64,000 bases of DNA from Coprothermobacter platensis DSM 11748 (GTDB taxonomy: Bacteria; Coprothermobacterota; Coprothermobacteria; Coprothermobacterales; Coprothermobacteraceae). Under the pieces are notes generated by a model, which saw nothing but the letters and a program-made list of their open reading frames with translations, was not told the origin of the DNA and ran no database searches. Below are positions 14,774 through 24,198 of this stretch, in pieces. Made by a program: the position numbers and the translations under genes. Position 1 is the stretch's first letter. Each line of letters opens with the position of its first letter. Where the stretch lies: assembly GCF_000378005.1 (NCBI RefSeq), contig NZ_KB899040.1:671645-735644 (forward strand), given 5' to 3'.

Positions 14774-15693
14774 TCTCTGATCTCCTTTCCAGTTATATTT
14801 ATGAAGGCTTCGTCCATGGTGCCTGACACAACTTCGAACGAAGAAATAAAGTTTTTACACATGTTCAACACGGGTATAGCATCTATTGTTCTCTCAAGAG
14901 AAACAATTACTTGCCCACCGCTAAGCGAGAATTCAACTCCCTCGTTTTCAAGTATCTTCAGCAATTCTCCAAGTTGCTCAGGCAACATAATAAGTTTATC
15001 GCTGGCATAATGCTCTCTAAGATATGCGGGCCTGCCTTGTGCAGAGATTATACCATTATCGATAATAACAACATAATCTGCTTTAGAGGCTTCTTCCATA
15101 TAATGAGTCGTTAGAAAAACTGTGGTCTGCATTTCTTCTTTCATCCTCAGCACACTATCCCATATGTTCTTTCTTGTTTGTGGGTCAAGACCAGTTGTTG
15201 GCTCATCGAGGAAAAGAACTTTCGGGCTACTTAGGAGTGCACGTGCTATATCCACACGCCGACGTTGGCCCCCAGATAACTGACCGTAAAGCCTGCTTGC
15301 GATGTCTGATAAATCTGTTAGCTCTACCGCATTCGCGACTCTATCAAGGATCTCAAAACGATTTAATCCGTACAAAGATGCTCTACATTTTAGATTCTCG
15401 AGCACTGTTAATCTTTCATCTAGAACACTGTTTTGAAAAACAACGCCTATGGAGCGCCTGATAGCATCATTATCCGCACCAAGTTTGTATCCACTTATCA
15501 TGACAGACCCCGCGTCCGCCTTAAGCACTGTACTCATTATGTCAATTGTGGTAGATTTCCCTGCACCATTAGGGCCAAGGAAAGCAAAAAGATCTCCCCT
15601 TTCAACGTAAAAAGAAATGTTTTTTACAGCTTGTATTTTTCCATAAGACTTACTGAGATCTCTTACGTCAATAATGGGTTCATTTCTACTCAT
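14770..15693 (-). CDS. ABC exporter ATPase (DrrA/CcmA-like)
   Basis: A 307-residue ATPase with Walker A G-P-N-G-A-G-K-S-T near residue 38, Q-loop F-Q-N, signature L-S-G-G-Q-R-R-R near 141, Walker B V-L-F-L-D-E-P-T near 161 and switch H in T-T-H-Y. The long C-terminal tail (about 225-307) is typical of DrrA-type exporters, where it holds the dimer and permease together. The ATG at 15693 follows AGAGGTG nine bases upstream. It forms a two-gene export unit with the next gene; nothing in the neighbourhood reveals the cargo. Confidence 0.9.
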   Translation of the reverse strand: MSRNEPIIDVRDLSKSYGKIQAVKNISFYVERGDLFAFLGPNGAGKSTTIDIMSTVLKADAGSVMISGYKLGADNDAIRRSIGVVFQNSVLDERLTVLENLKCRASLYGLNRFEILDRVANAVELTDLSDIASRLYGQLSGGQRRRVDIARALLSSPKVLFLDEPTTGLDPQTRKNIWDSVLRMKEEMQTTVFLTTHYMEEASKADYVVIIDNGIISAQGRPAYLREHYASDKLIMLPEQLGELLKILENEGVEFSLSGGQVIVSLERTIDAIPVLNMCKNFISSFEVVSGTMDEAFINITGKEIRE

Positions 15694-15770
15694 TTATGGA
15701 CGCACCTCTAAAAGCTCCCAAACAATAACATTTCTGCTTCGGGGAAACATATCTACAGTCTATCATAATC

Positions 15771-15805
15771 AGAAAAAGGCCCTGAGAATTTCCTCTCAGG
15801 CCCTT
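15771..15805 (-). terminator. Intrinsic terminator after the carboxymuconolactone decarboxylase-family gene
   Basis: Read on -, a stem of 12 pairs with one G-G mismatch (15794-15805 with 15776-15787) and a six-base loop is followed by TTTTTCT. It starts about 20 bases after the stop codon at 15827. Confidence 0.85.
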
Positions 15806-15826
15806 ACACTAAGTAATCTAATCTAT

Positions 15827-16165
15827 TTATTTCGTCAGATCATCGAGTACATTCATGGCTTCCACAGCATACATAACACCGGGACCACCACTCATCAAAA
15901 CTGCGACACTTAATGCCTCCATTATCTCTTCTCTTGTCGCTCCTGCCTGAAGAGCTGCTCCCATATGCGCAACGATGCAATGAGAACATCTTACAGAAAC
16001 TGCAATACCCAAGGCAATGAGTTCTTTTTCCTTTACACTGAGTGCTCCATCTTTGCTGGCTGCATGGTGAAGTTCACCAAAAGCTTTCATTACATCTGGC
16101 ATTTCCGTACCGAGCTTTGCCATTCCTTCGTTAATTGCCTTTGCTTCTTCTTTTGCATTTGCCAT
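15827..16165 (-). CDS. Carboxymuconolactone decarboxylase/AhpD-family protein
   Basis: A 112-residue helical protein. The core V-R-C-S-H-C-I-V-A-H near residues 58-67 has the C-x-x-C and the histidine of the AhpD-like subgroup, where the cysteines act in peroxide reduction or thiol exchange. True carboxymuconolactone decarboxylases lack the cysteine pair, so a redox role is more likely here, but it is unproven. Strong ribosome binding site (AAGGAGGGG) before the ATG at 16165. It stands as a single-gene unit with its own terminator. The 86-base gap upstream carries possible -10 boxes (TATAAT near 16238, TACAAT further in). Confidence 0.85.
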   Translation of the reverse strand: MANAKEEAKAINEGMAKLGTEMPDVMKAFGELHHAASKDGALSVKEKELIALGIAVSVRCSHCIVAHMGAALQAGATREEIMEALSVAVLMSGGPGVMYAVEAMNVLDDLTK

Positions 16166-16251
16166 GAATTACCCCTCCTTTTAAATCGCACCAAGTATGA
16201 CCCATTCGCAATTGTAATGCATGGCACGATAATAACAATTATAAAACATTT

Positions 16252-16680
16252 TCAGAAACGGAGAACCACGTTTACTGGTCCATCATGCCTTACCATGATG
16301 TCCATGTACGATCCGAAAATGCTACATACCTTGTTTTTAATAGGAATACCACAGCAAAAAGCATCAAAGAGGTCACGAGCCTCGTCAAAAGCCATGGCAT
16401 TATCAAAGGACATACGTTTTCCATCCAAGTTGCCGGCTAACGTAAAATTGCTAATAATCATGATGTCTCCGTCAACATCGTTTAGTGAACGAGACAACTT
16501 GCCCCTTTCATCTTCAAAAATTCTAATATTGGGGATTTTTGAAGATGCTCGTAAAGATGTCTCACGTGTATCGTTTTTTTCAATTCCCACAAAACAAGCG
16601 AGACCATTACCGATACGGCCAATAAAAACACCATCGCACAAAAGTGATGCTTCTCTCACACGCGATACGGCCAAAATCAT
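16252..16680 (-). CDS. dtd: D-aminoacyl-tRNA deacylase
   Basis: Removes D-amino acids and glycine wrongly attached to tRNAs. The 142-residue protein follows the DTD layout: N-terminal V-S-R-V-R-E-A-S, central N-I-R-I-F-E-D-E, the S-N-F-T-L block (usually S-Q-F-T-L) near residue 78, R-M-S-F-D near 90, and the cross-subunit G-P in H-D-G-P-V-N near 135, part of the Gly-cisPro motif that gives chiral proofreading. It follows rel with a one-base overlap, a pairing seen in many bacteria. The Q-to-N change in the first active-site block is unusual. No terminator was seen after it. Confidence 0.88.
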   Translation of the reverse strand: MILAVSRVREASLLCDGVFIGRIGNGLACFVGIEKNDTRETSLRASSKIPNIRIFEDERGKLSRSLNDVDGDIMIISNFTLAGNLDGKRMSFDNAMAFDEARDLFDAFCCGIPIKNKVCSIFGSYMDIMVRHDGPVNVVLRF

Positions 16681-18797
16681 TATTGTTTGCCTTTCGTTAC
16701 TTCAATTATTTCTGGCATTTCTGATAGTTTGTTAAACAACATTTGAAAATCGTCAACATTCCGCATCTTAACTTGTACAATAATCTTTAACTGTTCAACT
16801 TTTTGCTTACGTTGAACAGTGACTTTTTCTATATTCAGGCCGGTAACTGCAAAAACGGAACCGATATCTGCTAACAACCCAAGCCGATCTTTGGCGGTTA
16901 TCTTTATATCTACAGAATATCCGTCCTTATTCTTGCTTCCCTGCAGTTGATCCCAAGTAAGTGCAATGGTTTTACTTGCATTATTGACGTTCTTACATGT
17001 AGCAGCATGGACAACGATTCCATGCCCACTTTCTACAATACCTACAATTTCTTCTGGTGGCAGTGGGCTACAGCACTTAGCCAATCTATACGGAACACCG
17101 ATTACACTATTAGGTGAGAGAGCAGGTTTAGTTGCTACCGCTGTATCAACTGTTTCTTCAACAGGTTCCGCCACAACTACGCCTAAGTTCTTCAACACCG
17201 AATCTAAAGAAGATTGGTTCTTTATGAGGTTTAGTATAGCGTTTTCTATGTTCACATTTTTAGCTTTCAACATGTCAATAAACTCTTGGTAAGTCAGTCC
17301 ATATTTCTTTAAAGGATCCTCAAGCATTTTGCGAGAATCTTCTAATAACTCTTGTCTGTCACGTTTTCTAAACCAGTTATTAATTTTGTCTGCCGCGTGA
17401 GCGGTTTTAACAAAATCCAACCACTCTAAACTGGGGCCAGAACGATTCTTACTCGTTACCACTTCGACTCTGTCGCCCATTTCAAGCTCTTTATCCAAAG
17501 GAACCCATCCACCATTTACGCGTGCTCCAACCGTATGATGACCTATTTCAGTATGGATTCTGTAGGCGAAGTCCAATACAGTAGCCCCTTTTGGTAAAGA
17601 AATAACATCACCCTTAGGCGTGAAAACGAGAATTTCTTCTTTTAATGTATCCATGACCGCACGTGTTATTTCATCAGTACTTTTTACTTTTTCATCTTCA
17701 AACGCAAAAACCTGCTTTAACCAGTTTATGCGTTCCAAGTCAGACTTAGGAGAAACACCCTCTTTATAGGCCCAGTGAGCAGCCACACCATATTCAGCTA
17801 CTTCATGCATCTGCCAAGTTCGTATTTGTACCTCCAAAGGAAGACCTCTCGGCCCAATAACTGTAGTGTGCAAACTTTGGTAGAAATTAGGTTTTGGAAG
17901 AGCTATATAGTCTTTCAATCTACCAGGAATGGGCGGCCATAGAGAATGTACAAGCCCCAATGCTACATAGCATTCTTCTTCTGTGTCCAGTATTAGTCTC
18001 AAACCTACCAAATCGAATATTTCGTCAATGGTCTTATTCTGGGTCAGCATTTTTGTGTAAACAGAATATAGGTGTTTTACCCGTCCTTCAACGGTACCTT
18101 TCATGCCACGCGCAGCCAATGTTTCCTCAATTTTAGCTTTTGCTTCCCTTATAACTTCCTTTTGACCTTTGAGCTTTTGATTGACCAACGCAGAAATGTA
18201 CTCATATTGTTCAGGATAAAGCGTTTTGAAAGCCAAATCTTCAAGCTCCCAACGTATCCTGTAGACACCTAAGCGATGAGCCAGTGGCGCATATACGTCT
18301 AGCGTTTCTTTTGCTACCCTCTTTTGCTTATCCGGAGGCAAATACTGTATAGTACGCATGTTATGGAGTCTGTCCGCTAGTTTGACTATAATGACGCGTG
18401 GATCTTCAGCAGCACTCAGAAATAGTTTCCTTAAGTTCTCTTTCTGGGCGCCCTCCCATCCTGTTCCTTTGGGTAACTTTCTAAGCTTGGTAAGACCATC
18501 TACCAGTAATGCCACATCGCTACCAAAGTTATCCTCGATATCTTTCAACGTAACTTCTGTATCCTCAACCACATCATGTAATAAACCAGCAATTATTGAC
18601 TCTTCATCTGCATAAAGTTCAGCCAAAATAAGCGCAACCCGGAGAGGATGAACCATGTATTCCTCTCCGGAGCGCCTTTTCTGCCCATAATGAGCGTGTT
18701 CTGCAAAAGAAATAGCCTTCTTTATATGATCTGTATTATTGATATATGATGAAGTGTTTTTTAGGAGCTGTCGCTCCAGCTCTTCTACACTGTCAAT
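16680..18797 (-). CDS. rel: Bifunctional (p)ppGpp synthetase/hydrolase, apparent AUU start
   Basis: Makes and degrades the alarmone (p)ppGpp. The HD hydrolase domain is intact ([20 protein letters not shown]), followed by the synthetase ([14 protein letters not shown]), TGS and C-terminal ACT domains. The first ATG (18656) falls in the middle of the HD domain, just before its first metal-binding histidine. The upstream frame continues with family sequence ([13 protein letters not shown]) and holds no ATG, GTG or TTG before its stop. An ATT at 18797, seven bases after AAGGTGA, is the best start and gives 705 residues, the normal length. It overlaps apt by 13 bases. Confidence 0.9.
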   Translation of the reverse strand: MDSVEELERQLLKNTSSYINNTDHIKKAISFAEHAHYGQKRRSGEEYMVHPLRVALILAELYADEESIIAGLLHDVVEDTEVTLKDIEDNFGSDVALLVDGLTKLRKLPKGTGWEGAQKENLRKLFLSAAEDPRVIIVKLADRLHNMRTIQYLPPDKQKRVAKETLDVYAPLAHRLGVYRIRWELEDLAFKTLYPEQYEYISALVNQKLKGQKEVIREAKAKIEETLAARGMKGTVEGRVKHLYSVYTKMLTQNKTIDEIFDLVGLRLILDTEEECYVALGLVHSLWPPIPGRLKDYIALPKPNFYQSLHTTVIGPRGLPLEVQIRTWQMHEVAEYGVAAHWAYKEGVSPKSDLERINWLKQVFAFEDEKVKSTDEITRAVMDTLKEEILVFTPKGDVISLPKGATVLDFAYRIHTEIGHHTVGARVNGGWVPLDKELEMGDRVEVVTSKNRSGPSLEWLDFVKTAHAADKINNWFRKRDRQELLEDSRKMLEDPLKKYGLTYQEFIDMLKAKNVNIENAILNLIKNQSSLDSVLKNLGVVVAEPVEETVDTAVATKPALSPNSVIGVPYRLAKCCSPLPPEEIVGIVESGHGIVVHAATCKNVNNASKTIALTWDQLQGSKNKDGYSVDIKITAKDRLGLLADIGSVFAVTGLNIEKVTVQRKQKVEQLKIIVQVKMRNVDDFQMLFNKLSEMPEIIEVTKGKQ

Positions 18798-19312
18798 AGA
18801 TAAGTCACCTTCTTACCTTGTTTTGCCAAACGTTCATAACCTCCCATGTTACCCAACCTAAGTAAGAAACAAAAACCTGCTACTTCTGCCTTTAAACTGT
18901 TAATCAAGTCAGCAGCAGCCTCAGCAGTACCACCTGTGGCCAACACATCATCTACAATCAAAACCGAATCTCCTGGTCCAACAGCGTCTTTATGTATTTG
19001 TAAAACATCCATGCCATATTCCAACTGAAACTCCTTCTCGACCACTTCATAAGGCAGTTTACCTGGTTTTCTAATAGGTACAAAACCCACACCCAAGCGG
19101 TATGCCAACGTTCCTCCCCAAATGAAACCTCTTGCTTCCACTGCAGCAACTGTTGTTATATGCAAACTTTTAACTTCTTCAGCCATTAGATCCACAGTTT
19201 TAGCAAATGCTTCATGGCTTTTCAAAAGAGGTGTTATATCACGAAATATGACCCCTTTACTAGGAAAATCAGGTATATCCCTTATGTATTGTCTCAGTTC
19301 TTCTGTTGACAT
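18785..19312 (-). CDS. apt: Adenine phosphoribosyltransferase
   Basis: Salvages adenine to AMP with PRPP. The PRPP-binding loop [13 protein letters not shown] is at about residues 116-128 and the flexible loop region R-K-P-G-K-L-P near 80; [14 protein letters not shown] near the N-terminus is typical of APRT. Two start codons nine bases apart are possible; the ATG at 19312 is chosen because GGGGTGA lies five bases before it and touches the first ATG at 19321. Its place directly between secF and rel is common in Firmicutes and relatives. Confidence 0.93.
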   Translation of the reverse strand: MSTEELRQYIRDIPDFPSKGVIFRDITPLLKSHEAFAKTVDLMAEEVKSLHITTVAAVEARGFIWGGTLAYRLGVGFVPIRKPGKLPYEVVEKEFQLEYGMDVLQIHKDAVGPGDSVLIVDDVLATGGTAEAAADLINSLKAEVAGFCFLLRLGNMGGYERLAKQGKKVTYLLTV

Positions 19313-19313
19313 G

Positions 19314-20201
19314 TCATTCACCCCAGTCTACCAACAATGATGCGGCTATGAATATACTTGAATAGGTACCAGTTATTAACCCCACTGTTAATCCCATAGT
19401 AAAATCTGGCAAAAACCTGTAGGCAAAAATCATCAGGCAAATAGCTGCAATTAAAGTCGTGATAGAGGTGTTCAAAGATCTCCTGAACACTGAGTGTATG
19501 GCAGTTTCAACGACATCGGCAGTGGAGGCCTTATTATTTAGTTTTCTATTCTCCCTAACCCTGTCCAGGACAACGATACTATCCTGTAAAGAATAACCAA
19601 CTAATATCAAAAGCACAGCCACAAATGGGCTGTTTATAGGTATATAGAATATTGCAAATATACTAATGGTCACTAATACGTCATGTACCAACGCAAGTAT
19701 GGCAGCAAGCCCGTATTTGAACTTAAATCGAATAGATATATAGACGAGCAGCGCTAACAAAGCAACCGAGATGCTAAGAATGGCATTCTTTATAAGTGAT
19801 CCCGCTACTGAAGCGCCTACATAGTTTTCGTCTGTTATGCTGGCCGTTTTTTGCAGAGATTCACGAACAGTAGGCAGCTCCGATTCGCTTATTTTTGCAC
19901 GTATCTCATATTGATCTGTCCCAACTTTTCTTATCACCGGATCTTTTATACCAGAATTACTAGCTATTCTTTGTAGGTCAGATATGGAATCGTTCTGAGG
20001 AGCATTCACAGTGAATACCACGCCTCCACTAAAGTCAACACCCATATTAACTACTGAACCATAGCGCGCATAATTGACACCCATAAATATGAGACCGATC
20101 ACAATTATTGTTATAGAAAGTGTATAGAATTTCTTCCTGTTTTTTACTACATTCATTCTTAGTTCAGAAAACCAAGGAAAACCAAACCACACGTTTTTCA
20201 T
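19314..20201 (-). CDS. secF: Protein translocase subunit SecF
   Basis: Works with SecD to pull exported proteins through SecYEG using ion-motive force. 295 residues with six helices: one at about 27-46, a periplasmic P1 loop opened by G-V-D-F-S-G-G near residue 62, and five helices from about 140 on. [13 protein letters not shown] and the S-x-x-T-S-I-T-T-L blocks are family hallmarks. The start overlaps the secD stop in ATGA. It has an extended N-terminus (about 15 residues before the usual start). Confidence 0.94.
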   Translation of the reverse strand: MKNVWFGFPWFSELRMNVVKNRKKFYTLSITIIVIGLIFMGVNYARYGSVVNMGVDFSGGVVFTVNAPQNDSISDLQRIASNSGIKDPVIRKVGTDQYEIRAKISESELPTVRESLQKTASITDENYVGASVAGSLIKNAILSISVALLALLVYISIRFKFKYGLAAILALVHDVLVTISIFAIFYIPINSPFVAVLLILVGYSLQDSIVVLDRVRENRKLNNKASTADVVETAIHSVFRRSLNTSITTLIAAICLMIFAYRFLPDFTMGLTVGLITGTYSSIFIAASLLVDWGE

Positions 20202-21475
20202 GCTTGCACCTCCGTCCGTTTAGCCCTTGATGCGACAAAAGAACTAATGATTGGCTCTGCAACCAACCAAAGCAATAGTATGTTTAGAACACCACCTAAG
20301 CCAAGCGTAATGGCAAAACCACGTAGTGTAGGAGCACCCAAGTAGAAAAGTATAAGTGAAACGACGATAACTGAAACGTTGGAATCGATGATCGTATTAA
20401 ACGTATGCATAAACGCGTCCTGAACAGACCGGAGAGGCGTCTTCCCTTTCTTAAGTTCTTCCATAAAACGCTCATAAAAAATAATATTGCTATCGATAGC
20501 CATACCCAATGTGAGTATGAACCCACCTATACCAGACATAGAAAGTACGGCCTTAAACAAACCAATGTATATGGCAGCATCCAATATGATAAATGCTATC
20601 AAACTCACAGTAGATAAAGCGCCAAGGACACCGTAGTTAAAAATCATATAAAAAACAATCAATATGGCAGCCACTACGCCTGCATATTCCATAGCTTGAA
20701 GAGCCTGGCTCCCTACTGAAGGTCCCACATTTCTTAAGGCACTCACTTTCACCTGTGTTGGCAGTGCACCACCTTGTAACAAAGCTGCAAGCTGTTTTGC
20801 TTCTGAAGAAGTAAAATTACCTGTTATTGAAGCTTTCCCGCCGGAAATCGCTTCCTGCACGGTAGGATCAGATATAACTTCTCCATCGAGCTTAATTGTT
20901 ATTGCTTGGCCAACCCACTTTGACGTGGCATCATAGAATTTTTCTGATCCTGCTGATGTGAACTCCAAACCAACAGCGGGCAATCCACTCTGGTCTGTTG
21001 TTACGTAGGCACTCTTTAAATCCGCACCTGTGAGAACAACGGTACCATCAGGAGCCACAAATTCTAATTTTGCCGGTTTTCCAAGAAAGTCTACCACTCC
21101 TTGTGCATCCAAGCCTTTTTCACTTAGGACATCAGCAGGAACTTCTACTACGACCCGTTTCCAATCACCCGGATCATCGTATAGTTTTATTTCACCCAGC
21201 CCTAAAGTGTTAATACGATTCTCTAACACTGTTTTCAATTGGTTTACATCATCTTGAGTCAATGTTTGATTCTCGTAAGGTACGGCTTCCAAAGTAATTT
21301 GAACCCCACCTTTGATATCAAGACCAAAGCGGAATTTTATTCCCCACTGGTCTCTGACCACCTTTTGCATGTCGTAGCCGATGCCCGGCAGATTCACGGG
21401 AAGCGCCAATACCAAGAATAATAGGCTCACCAGAACAAGAGCCACAGCAATACCAATTTTCCATTCCTTGCTCAT
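20198..21475 (-). CDS. secD: Protein translocase subunit SecD
   Basis: The larger partner of SecF. 425 residues: an N-terminal helix (about 7-27), the conserved G-L-D-I-K-G-G-V near residue 53, a periplasmic P1 region of about 200 residues with the V-E-V-P-A block, and five C-terminal helices from about 250 on with L-G-M-A-I-D-S-N-I-I-F-Y-E-R, which carries the aspartate needed for ion coupling. The P1 region is compact relative to E. coli. The gene lies after tgt, as in many bacteria (queA-tgt-secD-secF). Confidence 0.95.
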   Translation of the reverse strand: MSKEWKIGIAVALVLVSLLFLVLALPVNLPGIGYDMQKVVRDQWGIKFRFGLDIKGGVQITLEAVPYENQTLTQDDVNQLKTVLENRINTLGLGEIKLYDDPGDWKRVVVEVPADVLSEKGLDAQGVVDFLGKPAKLEFVAPDGTVVLTGADLKSAYVTTDQSGLPAVGLEFTSAGSEKFYDATSKWVGQAITIKLDGEVISDPTVQEAISGGKASITGNFTSSEAKQLAALLQGGALPTQVKVSALRNVGPSVGSQALQAMEYAGVVAAILIVFYMIFNYGVLGALSTVSLIAFIILDAAIYIGLFKAVLSMSGIGGFILTLGMAIDSNIIFYERFMEELKKGKTPLRSVQDAFMHTFNTIIDSNVSVIVVSLILFYLGAPTLRGFAITLGLGGVLNILLLWLVAEPIISSFVASRAKRTEVQA

Positions 21476-21511
21476 CCTATTTTGCCCTCCTTCACAACAA
21501 TGCCTTTTACC

Positions 21512-22606
21512 TTACTCACTTATTATACGTTTTCGCCATTGTAAGCGAATCTCTTCTTTGAGGCTATCTACAGTGTCTGATGCAATGGCGTTCCTTAGTT
21601 TACCTACTAAGTCTGCCATATAAGAAAGATTTTCAACAGTTGCTATCAACATACCCATTGGCTCACCTGCTTTAAACAGGTGGTGCAAATAGCTATATGT
21701 ATACTGTGGTTGATATTGTAATGGTCTGTGGTCAAACTTATGTTTTCCTCTAACGATGATTTGAGGGCCATCATCCCAAGAGTATACCCATCCATGCCTT
21801 GCATGCCTTGTAGGCTGCACACAATCGAACATATCAATGCCCATAGAGGACAACACTACTATTTGAAAGGGGTCACCTACTCCCATCATATACTTAGGAG
21901 CACCCTTAGGAAGATTGCTAAGCACTTCTGCTGTTAAGTCGAACATCATTTCTTCTGGCTCACCTACGGATAATCCACCTATAGCAAAACCGTCAAACGG
22001 CTGCATAGCAGTTAAGCGAGCACTTTCTTTACGAAGTTGTGTGTTAAATCCTCCTTGCACAATGCCAAAACGTTTCTGTCCCTCTATTCTGTCTGCTTTT
22101 AAGAAACGTTCACCCCAACGCAATGTTATATCCATAGCTTTCTTGGCTTCTTCTGTAGATGCGGGGTAACCTAAACATATATCCAATTGCATCGCTATAT
22201 CACTGCCAATAACGTTTTGCGCGTGAGCGACAAATTCTGGAGTAAAGAAATACGTAGAACCGTCAATGGGTGACTTAAACTCTATTCCATCATGCCTAAT
22301 CTTGCGCGATTTCTTCAAAGAGAATATCTGAAACCCTCCACTATCGGTAAGCACATTGTGATTCCAGGCCATAAAACGATGCGTCCCGCCCAGTTGTTCT
22401 AAGACATCGAGTCCGGGTCTCAAAACCAAATGATAGGTATTATTAAGTATTAGGTTGAAACCAATCTGATTTACCTGCTCCAAAGGAGCAACCCTTATGG
22501 CACCTCTTGTTGCAACTGGCATGTAAACTGGAGTCTTGACTTGTCCGTGACCTAAGTCAAGGGCACCTAAACGACCTTGCTCATGTTCCTCAATAACACG
22601 AAACAT
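21512..22606 (-). CDS. tgt: tRNA-guanine transglycosylase lacking the zinc site
   Basis: Exchanges G34 for preQ1 in GUN-anticodon tRNAs. Catalytic elements are present: T-D-S-G-G-F (general acid near D88), G-I-V-Q-G-G, A-I-G-G-L-S-V-G-E-P and D-M-F-D-C-V-Q-P-T-R with the nucleophile near D261. The usual C-x-C-x-x-C after R-P-L is gone: residues 294-310 read R-P-L-Q-Y-Q-P-Q-Y-T-Y-S-Y-L-H-H-L, about six residues shorter and cysteine-free. The fourth ligand, H in T-L-H-N-L, is E (T-V-E-N-L, near 325). N-A-R-N-G is H-A-R-H-G. Family membership and the queH-queA-tgt context are clear; substrate and metal dependence may differ from the norm. Confidence 0.88.
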   Translation of the reverse strand: MFRVIEEHEQGRLGALDLGHGQVKTPVYMPVATRGAIRVAPLEQVNQIGFNLILNNTYHLVLRPGLDVLEQLGGTHRFMAWNHNVLTDSGGFQIFSLKKSRKIRHDGIEFKSPIDGSTYFFTPEFVAHAQNVIGSDIAMQLDICLGYPASTEEAKKAMDITLRWGERFLKADRIEGQKRFGIVQGGFNTQLRKESARLTAMQPFDGFAIGGLSVGEPEEMMFDLTAEVLSNLPKGAPKYMMGVGDPFQIVVLSSMGIDMFDCVQPTRHARHGWVYSWDDGPQIIVRGKHKFDHRPLQYQPQYTYSYLHHLFKAGEPMGMLIATVENLSYMADLVGKLRNAIASDTVDSLKEEIRLQWRKRIISE

Positions 22607-22618
22607 ATTCAGTACACC

Positions 22619-23641
22619 TCAAAGGATCAGCATTGCGTCGCCGAGGCTGTAAAAACGGTACCTCTCATCTATTGCATGCTTATACGCCTTCAGAATGAGC
22701 TCAGGCGTAGCAAATGATGATACCAAAAGGAGCAAACTTGTCTGGGGAAGATGAAAGTTCGTAATCAGCTTATCTACAACCTTCCAAGTATAACCAGGCT
22801 TTATAAAGAGCGAAGTATCCCCAAATGTAGACTTAACAACGCCATCGCTACCTGCTGCCGATTCTAAACTACGTACGGTCGTTGTACCAACAGCGAATAT
22901 TCGTTTCCCGTCTCGTTTTGCGTCATTAACGATCCTGATCGTGTCTTCTGAAACAAAGAATGTTTCTTGGTGCAGAGCATCTCTTTCTTGCCAATTGTCA
23001 GCAAGCTTTTCAAAAGTACCCAGTGCTACATGCAGTGTAACGTAAGTGACTTTTATGCCCGATTCTTCTAACTGTTTAAGAAGCTCATTCGTAAAGTGCA
23101 AACCAGCAGTTGGAGCCGCTACAGCTCCTGGCTTTTCTGCATATACCGTTTGATATTCTTCAAAACTAACTTTTCTTTTTATGTAAGGTGGTGTAGGAAC
23201 TTCACCCCATTGATTCAAGTACTGATCTAATTCTTGGGGAGACATATAGAACTGCACTATTGCGGTATGATCCATCCGTTGGACAAAAGTTATTTCTGCC
23301 CCGCCGTTTAGAATGATTTTCTCATCTGCTTTTATTCGCCGCAACGGTTTAATCAAACATTCCCACTGGTTTTCAGGCAGCGGCCTGACTAAGAGTATTT
23401 CTACTGCTCCTCCCGTTTGTCTAATACCTCTTACCCGAGCTTTCAAAACCTTAGTATTATTCAAAACAAGGACATCCCCTGGTTTGATATACTCCGCTAT
23501 TTGATAGAAGAACTTATCCTCCAGAACTCCTGTATCGCGATGTAGCACTAGCATCCTACATCTGTCCCGTGGCTCGGTAAGCTCTTGAGCTATTAAGTCC
23601 TTGGGAAGATCATAATTTAATAATTCTTCTAAAGCAGTCAT
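22619..23641 (-). CDS. queA: S-adenosylmethionine:tRNA ribosyltransferase-isomerase
   Basis: Builds epoxyqueuosine on tRNA from preQ1 using the ribose of SAM. About 340 residues, with the family blocks Y-D-L-P-x-x-L-I-A-Q at the N-terminus, R-D-x-x-R-M-L-V-L near 30, A-A-P-T-A-G-L-H-F near 175, H-V-A-L-G-T-F near 200 and F-H-L-P-x-x-x-L-L-L near 297. The ATG at 23641 is five bases after GGAGGTGA; a GTG at 23656 lies before that site. The queH stop codon is embedded in the ribosome binding site. Confidence 0.95.
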   Translation of the reverse strand: MTALEELLNYDLPKDLIAQELTEPRDRCRMLVLHRDTGVLEDKFFYQIAEYIKPGDVLVLNNTKVLKARVRGIRQTGGAVEILLVRPLPENQWECLIKPLRRIKADEKIILNGGAEITFVQRMDHTAIVQFYMSPQELDQYLNQWGEVPTPPYIKRKVSFEEYQTVYAEKPGAVAAPTAGLHFTNELLKQLEESGIKVTYVTLHVALGTFEKLADNWQERDALHQETFFVSEDTIRIVNDAKRDGKRIFAVGTTTVRSLESAAGSDGVVKSTFGDTSLFIKPGYTWKVVDKLITNFHLPQTSLLLLVSSFATPELILKAYKHAIDERYRFYSLGDAMLIL

Positions 23642-23646
23642 AGCTT

Positions 23647-24198
23647 TCACCTCCACAGTAACCCGTACTTATCGAATTCTCGTTCGCAAAGGGAGCCATA
23701 GCAACCACAGTAATTCTGCACGTAAATATTACGGTTCTTGAGCTCTCTGACCTTGCTTTCATATTCATTTTTAGACACTTCAAAATAATACACCTCTATG
23801 GATAATTCAGATTCAAGGTGCTTCAATGTTCGTCTTAGCAAACCTTGATTTTGTGTAGGAGAACTCAACAATGTAGTGGTAAAAACATTAAACCCTCTAC
23901 TTTTTGCACTTTCCATAGAACGCTGAAGACGAAGATTATAACAAAAGGAACATCTGTTCTCCAACAACGCTTCATGCTCGTCATTATTAGATAGCTCCGG
24001 TACAACTTCTGCTGTTACATTAAGTAGACGGCAGATATCAAAGAATGCGCTTGATCTTAGAAGCCACTCTTCTCCTGGCTCGATATTAGGGTTAAAAAAC
24101 GATGCCAATAGCCGAGCATCACCTGCTGATGCAGAAATAGCATCATAGGACGCATATAAACAGGGCCCACAACAACTATGGATGAATAACTTCTTCAT
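23647..24198 (-). CDS. queH: Epoxyqueuosine reductase QueH (DUF208)
   Basis: The non-orthologous replacement for the B12 enzyme QueG in the last step of queuosine synthesis. Three cysteine clusters bind an Fe-S cluster and a second metal: H-S-C-C-G-P-C near residue 10, C-S-F-C near 83 and Y-C-G-C near 163. P-N-I-E-P and S-P-x-Q-N-Q-G are also typical. The ATG at 24198, directly before K-K-L-F-I-H-S-C-C-G-P-C, gives 183 residues and overlaps ruvB by 23 bases; the frame is open further upstream without conservation. Confidence 0.93.
   Translation of the reverse strand: MKKLFIHSCCGPCLYASYDAISASAGDARLLASFFNPNIEPGEEWLLRSSAFFDICRLLNVTAEVVPELSNNDEHEALLENRCSFCYNLRLQRSMESAKSRGFNVFTTTLLSSPTQNQGLLRRTLKHLESELSIEVYYFEVSKNEYESKVRELKNRNIYVQNYCGCYGSLCEREFDKYGLLWR

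Noticed and set aside
14196-14780. Long + frame (194 codons) opposite the ABC-2 permease
   Set aside because: Antisense shadow of a hydrophobic protein; composition is rich in N, T and K as expected from reverse-read membrane codons, and no ribosome binding site is present.
16166-16251. Possible riboswitch in the leader of the carboxymuconolactone decarboxylase-family gene
   Set aside because: The 86-base gap shows no stable nested hairpins or recognisable aptamer core; only candidate -10 boxes and a strong ribosome binding site.
15965-16735. Long + frame (256 codons) across the carboxymuconolactone decarboxylase-family gene and dtd
   Set aside because: It spans two convincing - strand genes and their gap; no recognisable domain.
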